The notes under the pieces: model-generated | What the model saw: the letters and a program-made list of their open reading frames with translations, nothing else | Databases searched by the model: none | What the model was told of the DNA's origin: nothing | Program-made: the position numbers and the translations under genes | In this document: positions 25,386-33,755 of the stretch, piece by piece | Layout of the letters: every line of letters begins with the position of its first letter | Position numbering within the stretch: position 1 is the stretch's first letter | DNA from: VXYL01 sp965116345 | GTDB lineage: Bacteria > Pseudomonadota > Gammaproteobacteria > Pseudomonadales > Azotimanducaceae | Length of the DNA: 64,000 nt | Direction: 5' to 3' | Assembly (NCBI GenBank): GCA_965116345.1 | Contig: OZ220680.1 | Span: 3,720,001 to 3,784,000, forward strand

Positions 25386-25518
25386 GCGCCGAGAAGCGCA
25401 CTCGGCGTTCAGTACCAGCCCGCCGCCACCTGCCAGTGGAGCCAGGCGGATTGTGTCGTCGACTGGCTGGAAATGATCATCCGACCCGGTACTATGCGTC
25501 GTTTCGCAAGGGGGCACC

Positions 25519-27708
25519 ATGACCGATATGACCGATCGAGTCGACCGCCACGGTCTTCGGGTGGCGAAGGAACTGGACGACTTCATAACCGCCGAAGCGC
25601 TGCCTGGCACCGGGATCGTCGAGGACGCGTTCTGGGCCGGGTTCAGCGCCATCGTGCGCGAGCTGACGCCCAAGAACCGGGCGCTGCTTTCCCGGCGCGA
25701 CGAGCTGCAGGCGAAGATCGACGCATGGCACCGCGAACGCCGCGGTCAGCGGCACGACCCCGCGGCGTACAAGGCGTTTCTCTCCGAGATCGGCTATCTC
25801 GTGCCGGAAGGCGGCCCCTTCGAGATCGCCACCGCCAACGTTGACGACGAGATCGCCCACACCGCCGGGCCGCAGCTCGTCGTGCCGGTGATGAACGCCC
25901 GTTTCGCGCTGAACGCCGCCAACGCCCGCTGGGGCAGCCTGTACGACGCCTTCTACGGCACCGACATCATCCCGGAGTCGCCGGGACGCGAGAAGGGCAC
26001 GAGCTACAACCCCGCACGCGGCGAACGGGTCATCGAGCGCGCCGCGAGGGAACTCGACGCCGTCGTTCCCCTGGACGGCGCAAGTCACGGCGATGCCACC
26101 GCGTACCAGGTCGTGGACGATGCCGATGGCCGCGATCTGCGCGTCGCCACCCACGGCAGCGAGGTGGGCTTGGCCGATCCGGCGCAGTTCGTCGGCTTCG
26201 CGGGCGATGCGCCGGGCGAACCCTCGGCCGTGGTCCTGCGCCACAACGGCCTGCACATCGAGATCCAGATCGACCGGACCCACGACGTCGGCGCCGCCCA
26301 CCCGGCCGGGGTCAAGGACGTGCTGCTCGAATCGGCCGTCACCACCATCCAGGACTGCGAGGACTCCGTCGCGGCGGTGGATGCCGAGGACAAGACGCTG
26401 GTGTACCGCAACTGGCTGGGGTTGATGACTGGGCGACTCGAGGAGACCTTCGAGAAGGGCGGCGAGACGGTACACCGCACCTTGGTCGCCGATCGCACTT
26501 TCACGGCGCGCGACGGCGGCGAGCTGACGTTGCCGGGGCGCAGCCTCCTCTTGGTACGCAACGTCGGTCACCTGATGACCAACGACGCCGTGCTCGACGC
26601 CGACGGCGAGGAGGTGTTCGAGGGCATTCTCGATGCCGTGGTCACGAGCTTGTGCGCCGTGCACGACCTGAAGGGCCTCGGCACGCACCGCAACAGCCGC
26701 GCCGGCAGCGTCTACATCGTCAAGCCCAAGATGCATGGGCCGGAGGAGACGGCGTTCACCTGCGAGCTCTTCGGCCGTGTCGAGGGCGTTCTAGGTATAG
26801 CGCGTAACACGCTGAAAGTAGGCGTCATGGATGAGGAACGGCGTACCAGCCTGAACCTGCGGGAGTGCATCCGCGTCGCCCGGGAACGCATCGTCTTCAT
26901 CAACACGGGGTTTCTCGACCGCACCGGCGACGAGATCCACACCAGCATGCAGGCGGGCCCCATGGTGCGCAAGGATCCGATGAAGCAGGAGCGCTGGATC
27001 CTCGCCTACGAGGACGCCAACGTCGATGCCGGGCTCGCCACGGGCTTCCCGGGACGTGCGCAGATCGGCAAGGGCATGTGGCCGAAGCCCGACGAGATGC
27101 TGGAGATGCTGAACACCAAGGCGAACCATCCCACCGCCGGCGCCGACTGCGCCTGGGTGCCGTCGCCCACCGCGGCGACCCTGCACGCGCTGCACTATCA
27201 CCAGGTGGACGTCGCCGACCGTCAGCAAGAGCTTGCCGCCCGAACCCGGGCCAGCGTCGACGACATTCTCACGATCCCCCTGCTGGCCGGCGAGAACCTC
27301 GCGGCGGGCGACATCCAGCGCGAACTCGACAACAACGCCCAGGGCATCCTCGGCTACGTCGTGCGCTGGATCGACCAGGGGATCGGCTGCTCGAAAGTGC
27401 CCGACATCAACGACGTCGGCCTGATGGAGGACCGCGCCACCTGCCGCATCTCCAGCCAGCACATCGTCAACTGGCTGCACCACGGCATCGTCAGCGAGGC
27501 CCAGGTGAGGGAGACACTGGAGCGCATGGCCGCGGTCGTCGACCGCCAGAACGCTGGCGACGAGAGCTACCGCGACATGGCGCCGGACTTCGACTCCAGC
27601 ATCGCCTTCCAGGCCGCCAGCGACCTTGTCTTCAAGGGCCTGACCCAGCCCAACGGATACACCGAGCCGATCCTCCATGCCCGGCGGCGTCAGGCGAAGG
27701 CGTCGTAG
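25519..27708 (+). CDS. glcB: malate synthase G
   Basis: Condenses glyoxylate with acetyl-CoA to malate; with isocitrate lyase or glycolate oxidation it allows growth on C2 compounds. 729 aa, the size of the G isoform (E. coli 723), starting ATG 25519 after GGGGGCACC. Visible family blocks: NAANARWGSLYDAFYGTD (about 130-150), the active-site segment KMHGPEETAFTCELFGRVE (about 405-425), and IGCSKVPDIND...MEDRATCRISSQHIVNWL near 625-660, containing the conserved Cys and catalytic Asp. A single gene with no glc operon around it. Confidence 0.95.
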   Translation: MTDMTDRVDRHGLRVAKELDDFITAEALPGTGIVEDAFWAGFSAIVRELTPKNRALLSRRDELQAKIDAWHRERRGQRHDPAAYKAFLSEIGYLVPEGGPFEIATANVDDEIAHTAGPQLVVPVMNARFALNAANARWGSLYDAFYGTDIIPESPGREKGTSYNPARGERVIERAARELDAVVPLDGASHGDATAYQVVDDADGRDLRVATHGSEVGLADPAQFVGFAGDAPGEPSAVVLRHNGLHIEIQIDRTHDVGAAHPAGVKDVLLESAVTTIQDCEDSVAAVDAEDKTLVYRNWLGLMTGRLEETFEKGGETVHRTLVADRTFTARDGGELTLPGRSLLLVRNVGHLMTNDAVLDADGEEVFEGILDAVVTSLCAVHDLKGLGTHRNSRAGSVYIVKPKMHGPEETAFTCELFGRVEGVLGIARNTLKVGVMDEERRTSLNLRECIRVARERIVFINTGFLDRTGDEIHTSMQAGPMVRKDPMKQERWILAYEDANVDAGLATGFPGRAQIGKGMWPKPDEMLEMLNTKANHPTAGADCAWVPSPTAATLHALHYHQVDVADRQQELAARTRASVDDILTIPLLAGENLAAGDIQRELDNNAQGILGYVVRWIDQGIGCSKVPDINDVGLMEDRATCRISSQHIVNWLHHGIVSEAQVRETLERMAAVVDRQNAGDESYRDMAPDFDSSIAFQAASDLVFKGLTQPNGYTEPILHARRRQAKAS

Positions 27709-27751
27709 AGGCGACCCTCCTGGGCCACCCCAAGGACCGTTCGACAACTGG

Positions 27752-28978
27752 ATGACAGACGAGGAAACCGACCCGGCTCCTGAACGTGCGACGCCGGAAC
27801 CGCGGCGCGATCCCGGGCTGCGCGGGGTGGACTACTCGGGCGTCAGTCCGCTGACGATTCCCGCCGAAGCCCTGGTCCGGTCGATCGAGGCGCTCTCCAA
27901 CTTGTTCTGGATCTCCATCGCCGGCACGGTGGTGACGATATTCCTCGCCGCGGTCGCCAATCTCGACGGCGCGGCGAGCGGGTCGCTGGAATTCGGCGAA
28001 TACCAGATTCCGCTGGCGGTGCTGCCCATCGCCTGCCTGTCGTTCGCCATGTTCCTGTTGTGGCTGACGGCGGCGCGACTCAGAATGCTCGACGCCGCCC
28101 TCGGCGACGACGATCTCACGGCGAGCCTAGCGCGCGACATCTTCCGCCTGGACCCGCCCGTGCTGGACGTCTTCGACGCCGGGAACCTCCGTCGGCTCGC
28201 ACTGCTCTCCGGGTTCTCCGTACTGCTCTGGATCTGGAGCCTGTTCTTCGGCAGTAGCATCGGGCTCATCTTCACCGCCATTGTCATCCCGGGAGGGGTC
28301 ACATCCGAGGACGAGAGCGCGAAATTGCTCGTCTACGCGGGCGCCACGCTGGCGACCATGGTCTACGGTGCCGCGCGGATTATTCCGTTGCTGCGCCGGA
28401 TTCACGAGAAGCTCCACGACCAGCGCCTGAAGGTGGGCCCGGCGAGGCTTGCGGTGGCGATCCTGATCGTGGTCGCGGGGGTTCTGCTATCCAACCCCGA
28501 CATTCCGGGCGTACTGGCGGCAGGCGAGTACCGAACGGTGGGCCCGGCCCGCGCCAACGCCATCGACGGCGAGACCCTGATCATGGAGGGGGGCGAGGTC
28601 GTCGTACTGGTCGGAATCGAGGCATTGCGGCCCGGTCAGACCTGCTTCGACCCCGACGGTGATGCCTACCCGTGTGGCGACCAGGCCACGGTCCACCTGC
28701 AGTCCCTGGTCGCGGCTGCCGATGTGTTCTGCTTTGTCTACTATCCCAATCTCGGCATATGCATGTCGATACCCGCAGGATCCCCGCCACCCGAGAGCCA
28801 GGAGGACGCCTACGTGGCAGAGAACCTGCAGGCGAGGATGGTGGCCGCGGGGCTGGCATTTGCGGATCGAGGAGGCGCGGCGTACCTAGGCCCGCTGCAG
28901 GACCAGGCACAGCGCGCCGGGGTCGGTGCCTGGCAGGGCGCGTTCGAGCCGCCCGGCCGACGCACCGGGACGCGTTGA
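27752..28978 (+). CDS. membrane protein with degenerate nuclease-like C-terminal domain
   Basis: 408 aa from ATG 27752, 43 bases after glcB. Residues 1-45 are polar. Five or so hydrophobic helices follow to about residue 260 (for example around 52-72, 90-110, 150-185, 200-220, 240-255). The last 140 residues resemble staphylococcal-nuclease-like domains: DGETLIMEGGEVVVLVGIEAL, then GQTCFDPDGDAYPCGDQAT. In active homologues this reads R-L-x-GIDAPE; here the catalytic Arg position is Val and the Glu position is Arg, so nuclease activity is doubtful. Role unknown. Confidence 0.7.
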   Translation: MTDEETDPAPERATPEPRRDPGLRGVDYSGVSPLTIPAEALVRSIEALSNLFWISIAGTVVTIFLAAVANLDGAASGSLEFGEYQIPLAVLPIACLSFAMFLLWLTAARLRMLDAALGDDDLTASLARDIFRLDPPVLDVFDAGNLRRLALLSGFSVLLWIWSLFFGSSIGLIFTAIVIPGGVTSEDESAKLLVYAGATLATMVYGAARIIPLLRRIHEKLHDQRLKVGPARLAVAILIVVAGVLLSNPDIPGVLAAGEYRTVGPARANAIDGETLIMEGGEVVVLVGIEALRPGQTCFDPDGDAYPCGDQATVHLQSLVAAADVFCFVYYPNLGICMSIPAGSPPPESQEDAYVAENLQARMVAAGLAFADRGGAAYLGPLQDQAQRAGVGAWQGAFEPPGRRTGTR

Positions 28979-29004
28979 GATCGACTTAAGGACCGATGGC
29001 TACT

Positions 29005-29062
29005 GCGTCTCGCTTTGCGAGCGCGTCTCGCCTTGCGAGCCGTTCAAGAGCAGTTCGAAGCG
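29005..29062 (+). repeat. GCGTCTCGC(T/C)TTGCGAGC repeat, copy 1
   Basis: Contains two tandem small hairpins, GCGTCTCGC TTT GCGAGC and GCGTCTCGC CTT GCGAGC, then TTCAAGAGCAGTTCGAAGCG. The same arrangement recurs at 41839-41898, also just outside a gene and upstream of a sulfatase-like sequence. Confidence 0.75.
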
Positions 29063-29157
29063 ATTTTCCACTTGCAACCTGAGTGTGAACATCAACGGCG
29101 CTCAAGGAGTCCAGCGAGGCTCCGCCTCCGACCGACGAGAAATTGCACAATGCCCAT

Positions 29158-29224
29158 CGTAGGGGCGACCCTTGTCGTCGCCCGTGTTGAACGAAGACGG
29201 GCGACGACAAGCGTCGCCCCTACG
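29158..29224. repeat. REP-like inverted pair (near-perfect)
   Basis: A 28-base left arm at 29158-29185 starts CGTAGGGGCGACCC and ends TCGTCGCCCGT. The right arm at 29197-29224 is its reverse complement with one mismatch; the loop is 11 bases. Each arm also folds alone around CTTGT, with stem GGCGAC/GTCGCC. Compared with the 14926 and 53446 copies, stem bases differ in pairs, so pairing is preserved. Confidence 0.88.
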
Positions 29225-29278
29225 AAACTCCGTTCAACTGTCAAGATGGACGCTCGTCAAGAACACTAGTGTCCCGTT

Positions 29279-29470
29279 AACACCGAGGTCCGCTCACCCA
29301 ACCTGGACCGCCTGGCACGGGAGGGCATCCGCTTCGACAGTTTCCTCTGCACATCGCCGGTCTGTTCTCCCGCCCGAGCGTCGATCCTGACCGGTCGCAT
29401 CCCGTCGCAGCACGGGATGCACCGACCTCCTGAACCAATACGACTAGCTGCCGACGCTCCTCGAATGATC
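29279..29470 (+). pseudogene. sulfatase N-terminal remnant
   Basis: In the frame of 29279 the sequence reads NTEVRSPNLDRLAREG, IRFDSFLCTSPVC, SPARASILTGR, then IPSQHGMH. This carries the complete sulfatase motif C-S-P-A-R with the Cys that becomes formylglycine, and the LTGR that follows it. The match then moves to the next frame (DLLNQYD, a TAG, LPTLLE) and ends. So this is about 65 residues of a sulfatase gene with a frameshift and a nonsense codon, lacking both the true start and the remaining 400 residues. Confidence 0.8.
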
Positions 29471-29492
29471 TCGGTCGCGAAGCGGACCACGG

Positions 29493-30818
29493 CTAGTCCG
29501 CGCCCGCGTCCCGCAACACCCTCGCGGTTTCCGCGTGGCCTTGCCGCTCCGCGAACGTCAGCGCCGTGAATCCGCTTGCGCTCGCGTCCACATCCGCGCC
29601 GCCGTCCAGCAGCACCTTTGCGGTTGCCGTGTGGCCGTTCATCGCCGCCAACATCAACGCCGTAACGCCCTTGTTGTCCTTTGCGTCCGCGACCGCGTCC
29701 GCTTCCAGCAGCGCCTTTGCGGTTGCCGTGTGGCCGTTCATAGCAGCCCTCATCAACGCCGTAAGGCCCTTGTTGTCCTTTGCGTCCACGACCGCGTCCG
29801 CTTCCAGCAGCGCTTTTGCGATTGCAGCATGGCCCATCGCCGTCGCGAACATCAACGCCGTATAGCCATCGTTGTGCTTTGCGTCCACGTCCACATCCGC
29901 TTCCAGCAGCGCCTTTGCGATTGCAACATGGCCCACCCCCGCCGCGAACATCAACGCCGTATGGCCATGGTTGTCCTTTGCGTCCACGTTCGCGCCCGCG
30001 TCCAGTAGCGCCTTTGCGGTTGCGACCGCCGCCGCGAACCTCAGCGCCGTACTGCCTCTGTTGTCGTTTGCGTCCGCGTCCGCTTCCAGCACCTCTGCGG
30101 CATGGACCGCCGCGAACATCAGCGCCGTTTTGCCATCGTTGTCCTTTGCGTCCGCGTTCGCGTCCGCTCCCAGCAGCGCTTTTGCGATTGCAGCATGGCC
30201 TTTCCCCGCCGCCAACATCAACGCCGTACCGCCATTGTTATCCTTTGTGTCCAGGTCTGCGCCCGCGTCCAGCAGCGCTCTTGCGATTGCCGCATGACCC
30301 TCCCTAGCCGCCGCCATCAGCGCCGTATTGCCATTGTTGTCCTTTGCGTCCGCGTCCGCGTCCGCTTCCAGCAGCGCCTTCACGGTTGCCGTGTGGCCGT
30401 TCGACGCTGCTGCCATCAGCGACGCAAAGCCCTTGTTGTTCTTTCCGTCCACCTTCGCGCCCGCGTCCAGCAGCACCTTTGCGGTTGCCGTGTGGCCTTC
30501 CCACGCCGCGAACATCAACGCCGTATGGCCATCGTTGTCGTTTGCGTCCACGTTCGCGCCCGCGTCCAGCAGTACATTTGCGGTTGCCATGTGGCCGTTC
30601 AACGCTGCTACCACTAGTGACGTAACTCCCTCGTTGTCCCTTGCGTTCACGTCCGCACCCGCGTCCAGCAGCGCTTTTACTTCGTCCGTGTCGCCGCGTG
30701 CCGCTGCTACCAAAAGTTCCGGAAGTTGCGCGCCATTGTCCTCTGCGCCACCGCCTGCCGACATCAGCGCCACTAGCGCTATGGCAGCGGCGCACCGCAT
30801 GGGTTGCAGATGTCTCAT
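29493..30818 (-). CDS. exported ankyrin-repeat protein
   Basis: 441 aa from ATG 30818 (AAGGAA just upstream). Signal peptide MRHLQPMRCAAAIALVALMSAGGG; the short hydrophobic stretch and polar mature start suggest the periplasm. The mature protein is about 13 ankyrin repeats of 33 residues (TALMFAA..GHTATAKALLEAGADVDAKDNNG type). Two neighbouring repeats near the middle are shortened to about 26 and 30 residues by loss of part of the second helix. The repeats are very alike at DNA level, indicating recent tandem expansion. Binding partner unknown. Lies 47 bases after the frameshifted sulfatase on the same strand, so possibly co-transcribed. Confidence 0.88.
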   Translation of the reverse strand: MRHLQPMRCAAAIALVALMSAGGGAEDNGAQLPELLVAAARGDTDEVKALLDAGADVNARDNEGVTSLVVAALNGHMATANVLLDAGANVDANDNDGHTALMFAAWEGHTATAKVLLDAGAKVDGKNNKGFASLMAAASNGHTATVKALLEADADADAKDNNGNTALMAAAREGHAAIARALLDAGADLDTKDNNGGTALMLAAGKGHAAIAKALLGADANADAKDNDGKTALMFAAVHAAEVLEADADANDNRGSTALRFAAAVATAKALLDAGANVDAKDNHGHTALMFAAGVGHVAIAKALLEADVDVDAKHNDGYTALMFATAMGHAAIAKALLEADAVVDAKDNKGLTALMRAAMNGHTATAKALLEADAVADAKDNKGVTALMLAAMNGHTATAKVLLDGGADVDASASGFTALTFAERQGHAETARVLRDAGAD

Positions 30819-30865
30819 CAGTTCCTTCCTTCGCCGTCCAGAACCCCCTCGGCTCGGGGAGAGGG

Positions 30866-32220
30866 CTACGCCGTCGACTCGCGCCGATGCAGCTCCACTT
30901 GCCGCTCCCAGAATGCTTCCGCTTTCCGGTCCTCGGCTTCGGGGTCGCAAACCTCGGCCAGTGTCGCCGCGAGCTCGTCGGCCTGCTTGGGATTCGCTTC
31001 GAGGCGGTTGTCGAGTTCTTCCGGTCGTTGCCTAGGTCGAACAGTTGATCGGGAGCGGCGATGTTGTGGATCAGCTTCCAGTCGCCGCGACGCACCATGA
31101 ATGAGCCCGCCCGGGTGCCATGGCCGTGGTACTCGGAGAAGACCACGCGGTCCCCGTCGTCGTCGGCCAGGTCTTGCAGAGGCGTGCCGAGCCAGCTCTC
31201 CGGATGTGATGCACCGGTCGCCGCGAACACGCTGGCCTGCAGGTCGTGCAGGTCGACGGGTGTGGTCACCCGGGCACCGGTGGCGAAGTCCGGACCGGCG
31301 GCGATGCACGGGATGCGCGCGGCATCCTCCAACAGGTTGCACTTCCACCACAGGCCGAACTTGCCCAGCATCTCGCCGTGGTCGGAGGTGTAGACGAGAT
31401 TGGTGGTGCTGGCCAGGTCGGCCTCCGTGAGCGCCGACAGCAGCCGGCCGAGTTGTTCGTCGATGAAGCTGACGCAGGCGTAGTAGCCCCGCCGCAGCCC
31501 GCGGACGTGTTCTTCGGGGACGTTTGCCAGTTGGAAGTGCGTACGCAGGTCGACGGCGTAGGGGTGCTGCGCGGTCGCCGCCTCGACGTCGTGTTCGGGC
31601 AGATCGCCGTGGTCCCGGTAACGGTCCCACAGTTTCTGGGTGCAGTAGTGCGGGAAGTGGGGTCTGACGAGGTTGACGTACAGAACCCAGGGACGCTGCA
31701 GCGCCGGCGCCCGGGTCTGCAGCCACTCGACCGCCGCGTCCATGAAGTCAAGATCGCGCCCCCACGGCGGCTCGTGGGGACCGTACCCGTCGAACCGCTC
31801 ATCGGCACCCTCGCGCACGGCGAGCGGTCGACGCTGCTGCGCTACGTCGAAGCCGGAGGCCCCTTCGCGGGTCTCGATGGTTTCCGAGAACCCCAGTTCG
31901 GTGCTCGGTCGATACGCATGGACCTTGCCGACGAAGGCGGTGTGCACGTCCTCGTCGTCGAGCACGGCGCCGAGCCCGTGGGTCTCCGCTGCTATCCCCG
32001 CGCGGTTGTTGCCGTAGGCCCCGACCTCGTGGACTCGTTGGCCGGTCAGGAACGCCGACCGGCTCGGCACGCACAGCGGCGACGGGCAGTAGGCGTTCTC
32101 GAACAGCGTACCGTTGTCGGCGAGCCACTGCATGTTCGGGGTGTCGACGAAGCCGTGGCCGTAGGGCGACGAGTAGCGCGGATTGTGCTCGTCGGACATG
32201 AATACGATGATGTTGGACAT
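30866..32220 (-). pseudogene. sulfatase with single-base frameshift near the C-terminus
   Basis: Alkaline-phosphatase-superfamily sulfatase. ATG 32220 has AGGGAGA upstream. Residues 1-30 give the metal site (SNIIVFMSDEHN), Cys50 sits in CVPSR, the formylglycine motif, and TSDHGEMLG is the second metal site. The frame runs to FDLGND at about 31030. From 31021-31024 the expected continuation (PEELDNRLEANPKQADEL ... ESTA, stop at 30866) is in the next frame, which fits loss of one C from a CCC run. Unfixed, the reading frame would continue antisense-like through the ankyrin gene. The shift may be real or a sequencing error; the last 55 residues are otherwise intact. Confidence 0.85.
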
Positions 32221-32322
32221 GGCTTCTCCCTGGAACAAATGCTTCGTTTGTTGCTTGGCGGTCAGCGGCGCCTCGCAACGGTCGCGTCGCCTATCGGGTC
32301 CGGCCGCCGGTCTTCCGCATGC

Positions 32323-33558
32323 TCACTCCAGCGCCTGGTAGACCAACGCCCGCACCTTGCCGAAGTCGCGCAGCCCCGACGCGGGGAGGACCTGGGTCAT
32401 GTAGACGACCGTGAGTCTTTCGACCGGGTCCACCCAGAACGACGTGTGGTAGGCACCGCCCCAGGAGTACTCGCCTGCCGACCCGAGTTGGCCCCGGGCA
32501 CCCGGGTCCGTCGCGACGCCGAACCCCAGGCCGAAGCCGCCACCCGGAAATAGCGCGGCGAGATCGCCCAGGTGATCCGTGGTCATCAGTTCGACGGACT
32601 TGCGCGACAGAATCGGTCCGCCTTGGCGGAGGGCTTCGAGAAAACGGGTGTAGTCGGCGGTGGTGGACAGCAGGCCCGCGCCACCCGAGAAGCTCTTCCG
32701 GGGTCCGGAAACGTAGTGTCCTTGGCCATGGAACGGCGTGTTCGCGTCGGCGCGTTGCAGCGTGCCGTCCGCGGTGCGCGAGTACACGGCCGCGAGCCGG
32801 TCAACCTTGTCCGGCGGCAGATAGAACGAGGTGTCCTGCATGCCGAGCGGCTCGAAGATCGCCGTTTCCAAGAACGCATCAAGGGCCTGGCCGCTCGCGA
32901 CTTCGACCACGGCACCGAGAATGTCGGTGCTGTAGCCGTACACCCACCGTTCACCGGGCTGCGCGTCCATGGGCAGCGCTGCCATCCGCCGCACGGTCTC
33001 GCGGATGGGCTCGTCGCGGTGGCCGAAGTACCAGTGTTGGATGCCGGCGGCGCGCCATTGGTCGGCCGCCGGGCCGCCGCCGTAGCCGATGCCGGCGCTG
33101 TGGGTGAGCAGGTCCCGAATCGTGATGGACCGCGCGGCGTCGACGATTTCGTAGCCACCGCCGTCTTTGGCCACGGCGACGGTCGTGGTGGCGTATTCCG
33201 GAAGGAAGTCGCCCACCGGCTGGCCGATCAGCAACGCACCGCGTTCCTGCAGCATCATCGCCGCCGTGCTGACGACCGCCTTGGACATGGAGGCGATGCG
33301 GAAGATGGTGTCGTCCCGCATCGGCGCATCCGACTCGCGGTCCCGATGGCCGACCGCCCGGTGGTAGACCGTCTGGCCGTCGTGGGTGACCTGCAGGACG
33401 GCGCCCGGCAGCTTGTCCTCGGCCACGGCGGCGTCGAGGAAGTCGTCCAGTCGGGTAAGACGTTCCGGCGAGACCTCGGCGGTGATCGGCGCGGCGAGTG
33501 CGAACGCGGCGAGGTAGCTGACCAGGGCGAGACTTCTTGCCGTCATGCCAAACATCAT
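32323..33558 (-). CDS. beta-lactamase-fold serine hydrolase, exported
   Basis: Class C beta-lactamase/esterase family (411 aa). The catalytic SMSK is at residues 90-93 (SxxK). The second motif is YGYS in the usual Y-x-N position, and WGGAYHTSFW takes the place of the third (HxG/KTG). This family covers esterases, peptidases and amidases as well as lactamases, so the substrate is open. Signal peptide around residues 5-27 (ARSLALVSYLAAFALAAPITA). Start 33558 overlaps the stop of a small upstream frame; Met at 33546 is an alternative. Downstream on the same strand comes the sulfatase at 32220. Confidence 0.85.
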   Translation of the reverse strand: MMFGMTARSLALVSYLAAFALAAPITAEVSPERLTRLDDFLDAAVAEDKLPGAVLQVTHDGQTVYHRAVGHRDRESDAPMRDDTIFRIASMSKAVVSTAAMMLQERGALLIGQPVGDFLPEYATTTVAVAKDGGGYEIVDAARSITIRDLLTHSAGIGYGGGPAADQWRAAGIQHWYFGHRDEPIRETVRRMAALPMDAQPGERWVYGYSTDILGAVVEVASGQALDAFLETAIFEPLGMQDTSFYLPPDKVDRLAAVYSRTADGTLQRADANTPFHGQGHYVSGPRKSFSGGAGLLSTTADYTRFLEALRQGGPILSRKSVELMTTDHLGDLAALFPGGGFGLGFGVATDPGARGQLGSAGEYSWGGAYHTSFWVDPVERLTVVYMTQVLPASGLRDFGKVRALVYQALE

Positions 33559-33755
33559 GACGGCGTCACCGCCACCGCGCGACCGTGGCCGAACCCCCGG
33601 CGCGGCTTGGTCCACGACTCGCCCCGGTCGCGGCTGATCTGCAGACCGTTGCCCACCGTACCGCGGATGCGTCTCTCGCCGATGATGGCGCCGGCATATT
33701 GAATCTTTACAATTGAATATACGACAACACTGGACCGGTAGGCGGCAGGGGTCAA
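33555..33755 (-). pseudogene. possible BNR/sialidase-like repeat remnant
   Basis: A 66-codon frame between the molybdenum hydroxylase and the serine hydrolase. Its second half reads GTVGNGLQISRDRGESWTK and PRRGFGHGRAVAVTP, like the first repeat of BNR (Asp-box) proteins, whose signature is S.D.G.SW. The first part overlaps an AT-rich stretch and does not look like protein. Either a 5' fragment of a lost BNR gene or chance resemblance. Its stop overlaps the ATG of the next gene. Confidence 0.3.

Larger units (their letters stand above)
24928..25518. other. gene-poor region with repeat and transposase debris
   Basis: A 591-base gap before glcB. It contains the inverted copy of the composite palindrome element (25064-25209) and a degraded IS21-type transposase piece (about 25255-25385, - strand). 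24928-25063 and 25386-25518 hold nothing I can identify. It looks like an old insertion site. Confidence 0.7.
28979..29492. other. repeat-rich gap with sulfatase remnant
   Basis: A 514-base stretch without an intact gene. From left to right: a GCGTCTCGC-type repeat (29005-29062), about 90 unexplained bases, a perfect REP-like inverted pair (29158-29224), and a degenerate sulfatase N-terminus (29279-29470). The ankyrin gene then ends at 29493 on the other strand. Confidence 0.8.

Noticed and set aside
29493..30818. Ankyrin DNA repeats as a possible CRISPR array
   Set aside because: Units are 99 bases, in frame, translate to ankyrin repeats, and have no constant repeat/spacer pattern; no cas genes.
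30304..30865. Extension of the sulfatase frame through the ankyrin gene (644 aa)
   Set aside because: It is the product of the frameshift; the true C-terminus lies in the other frame and ends at 30866.
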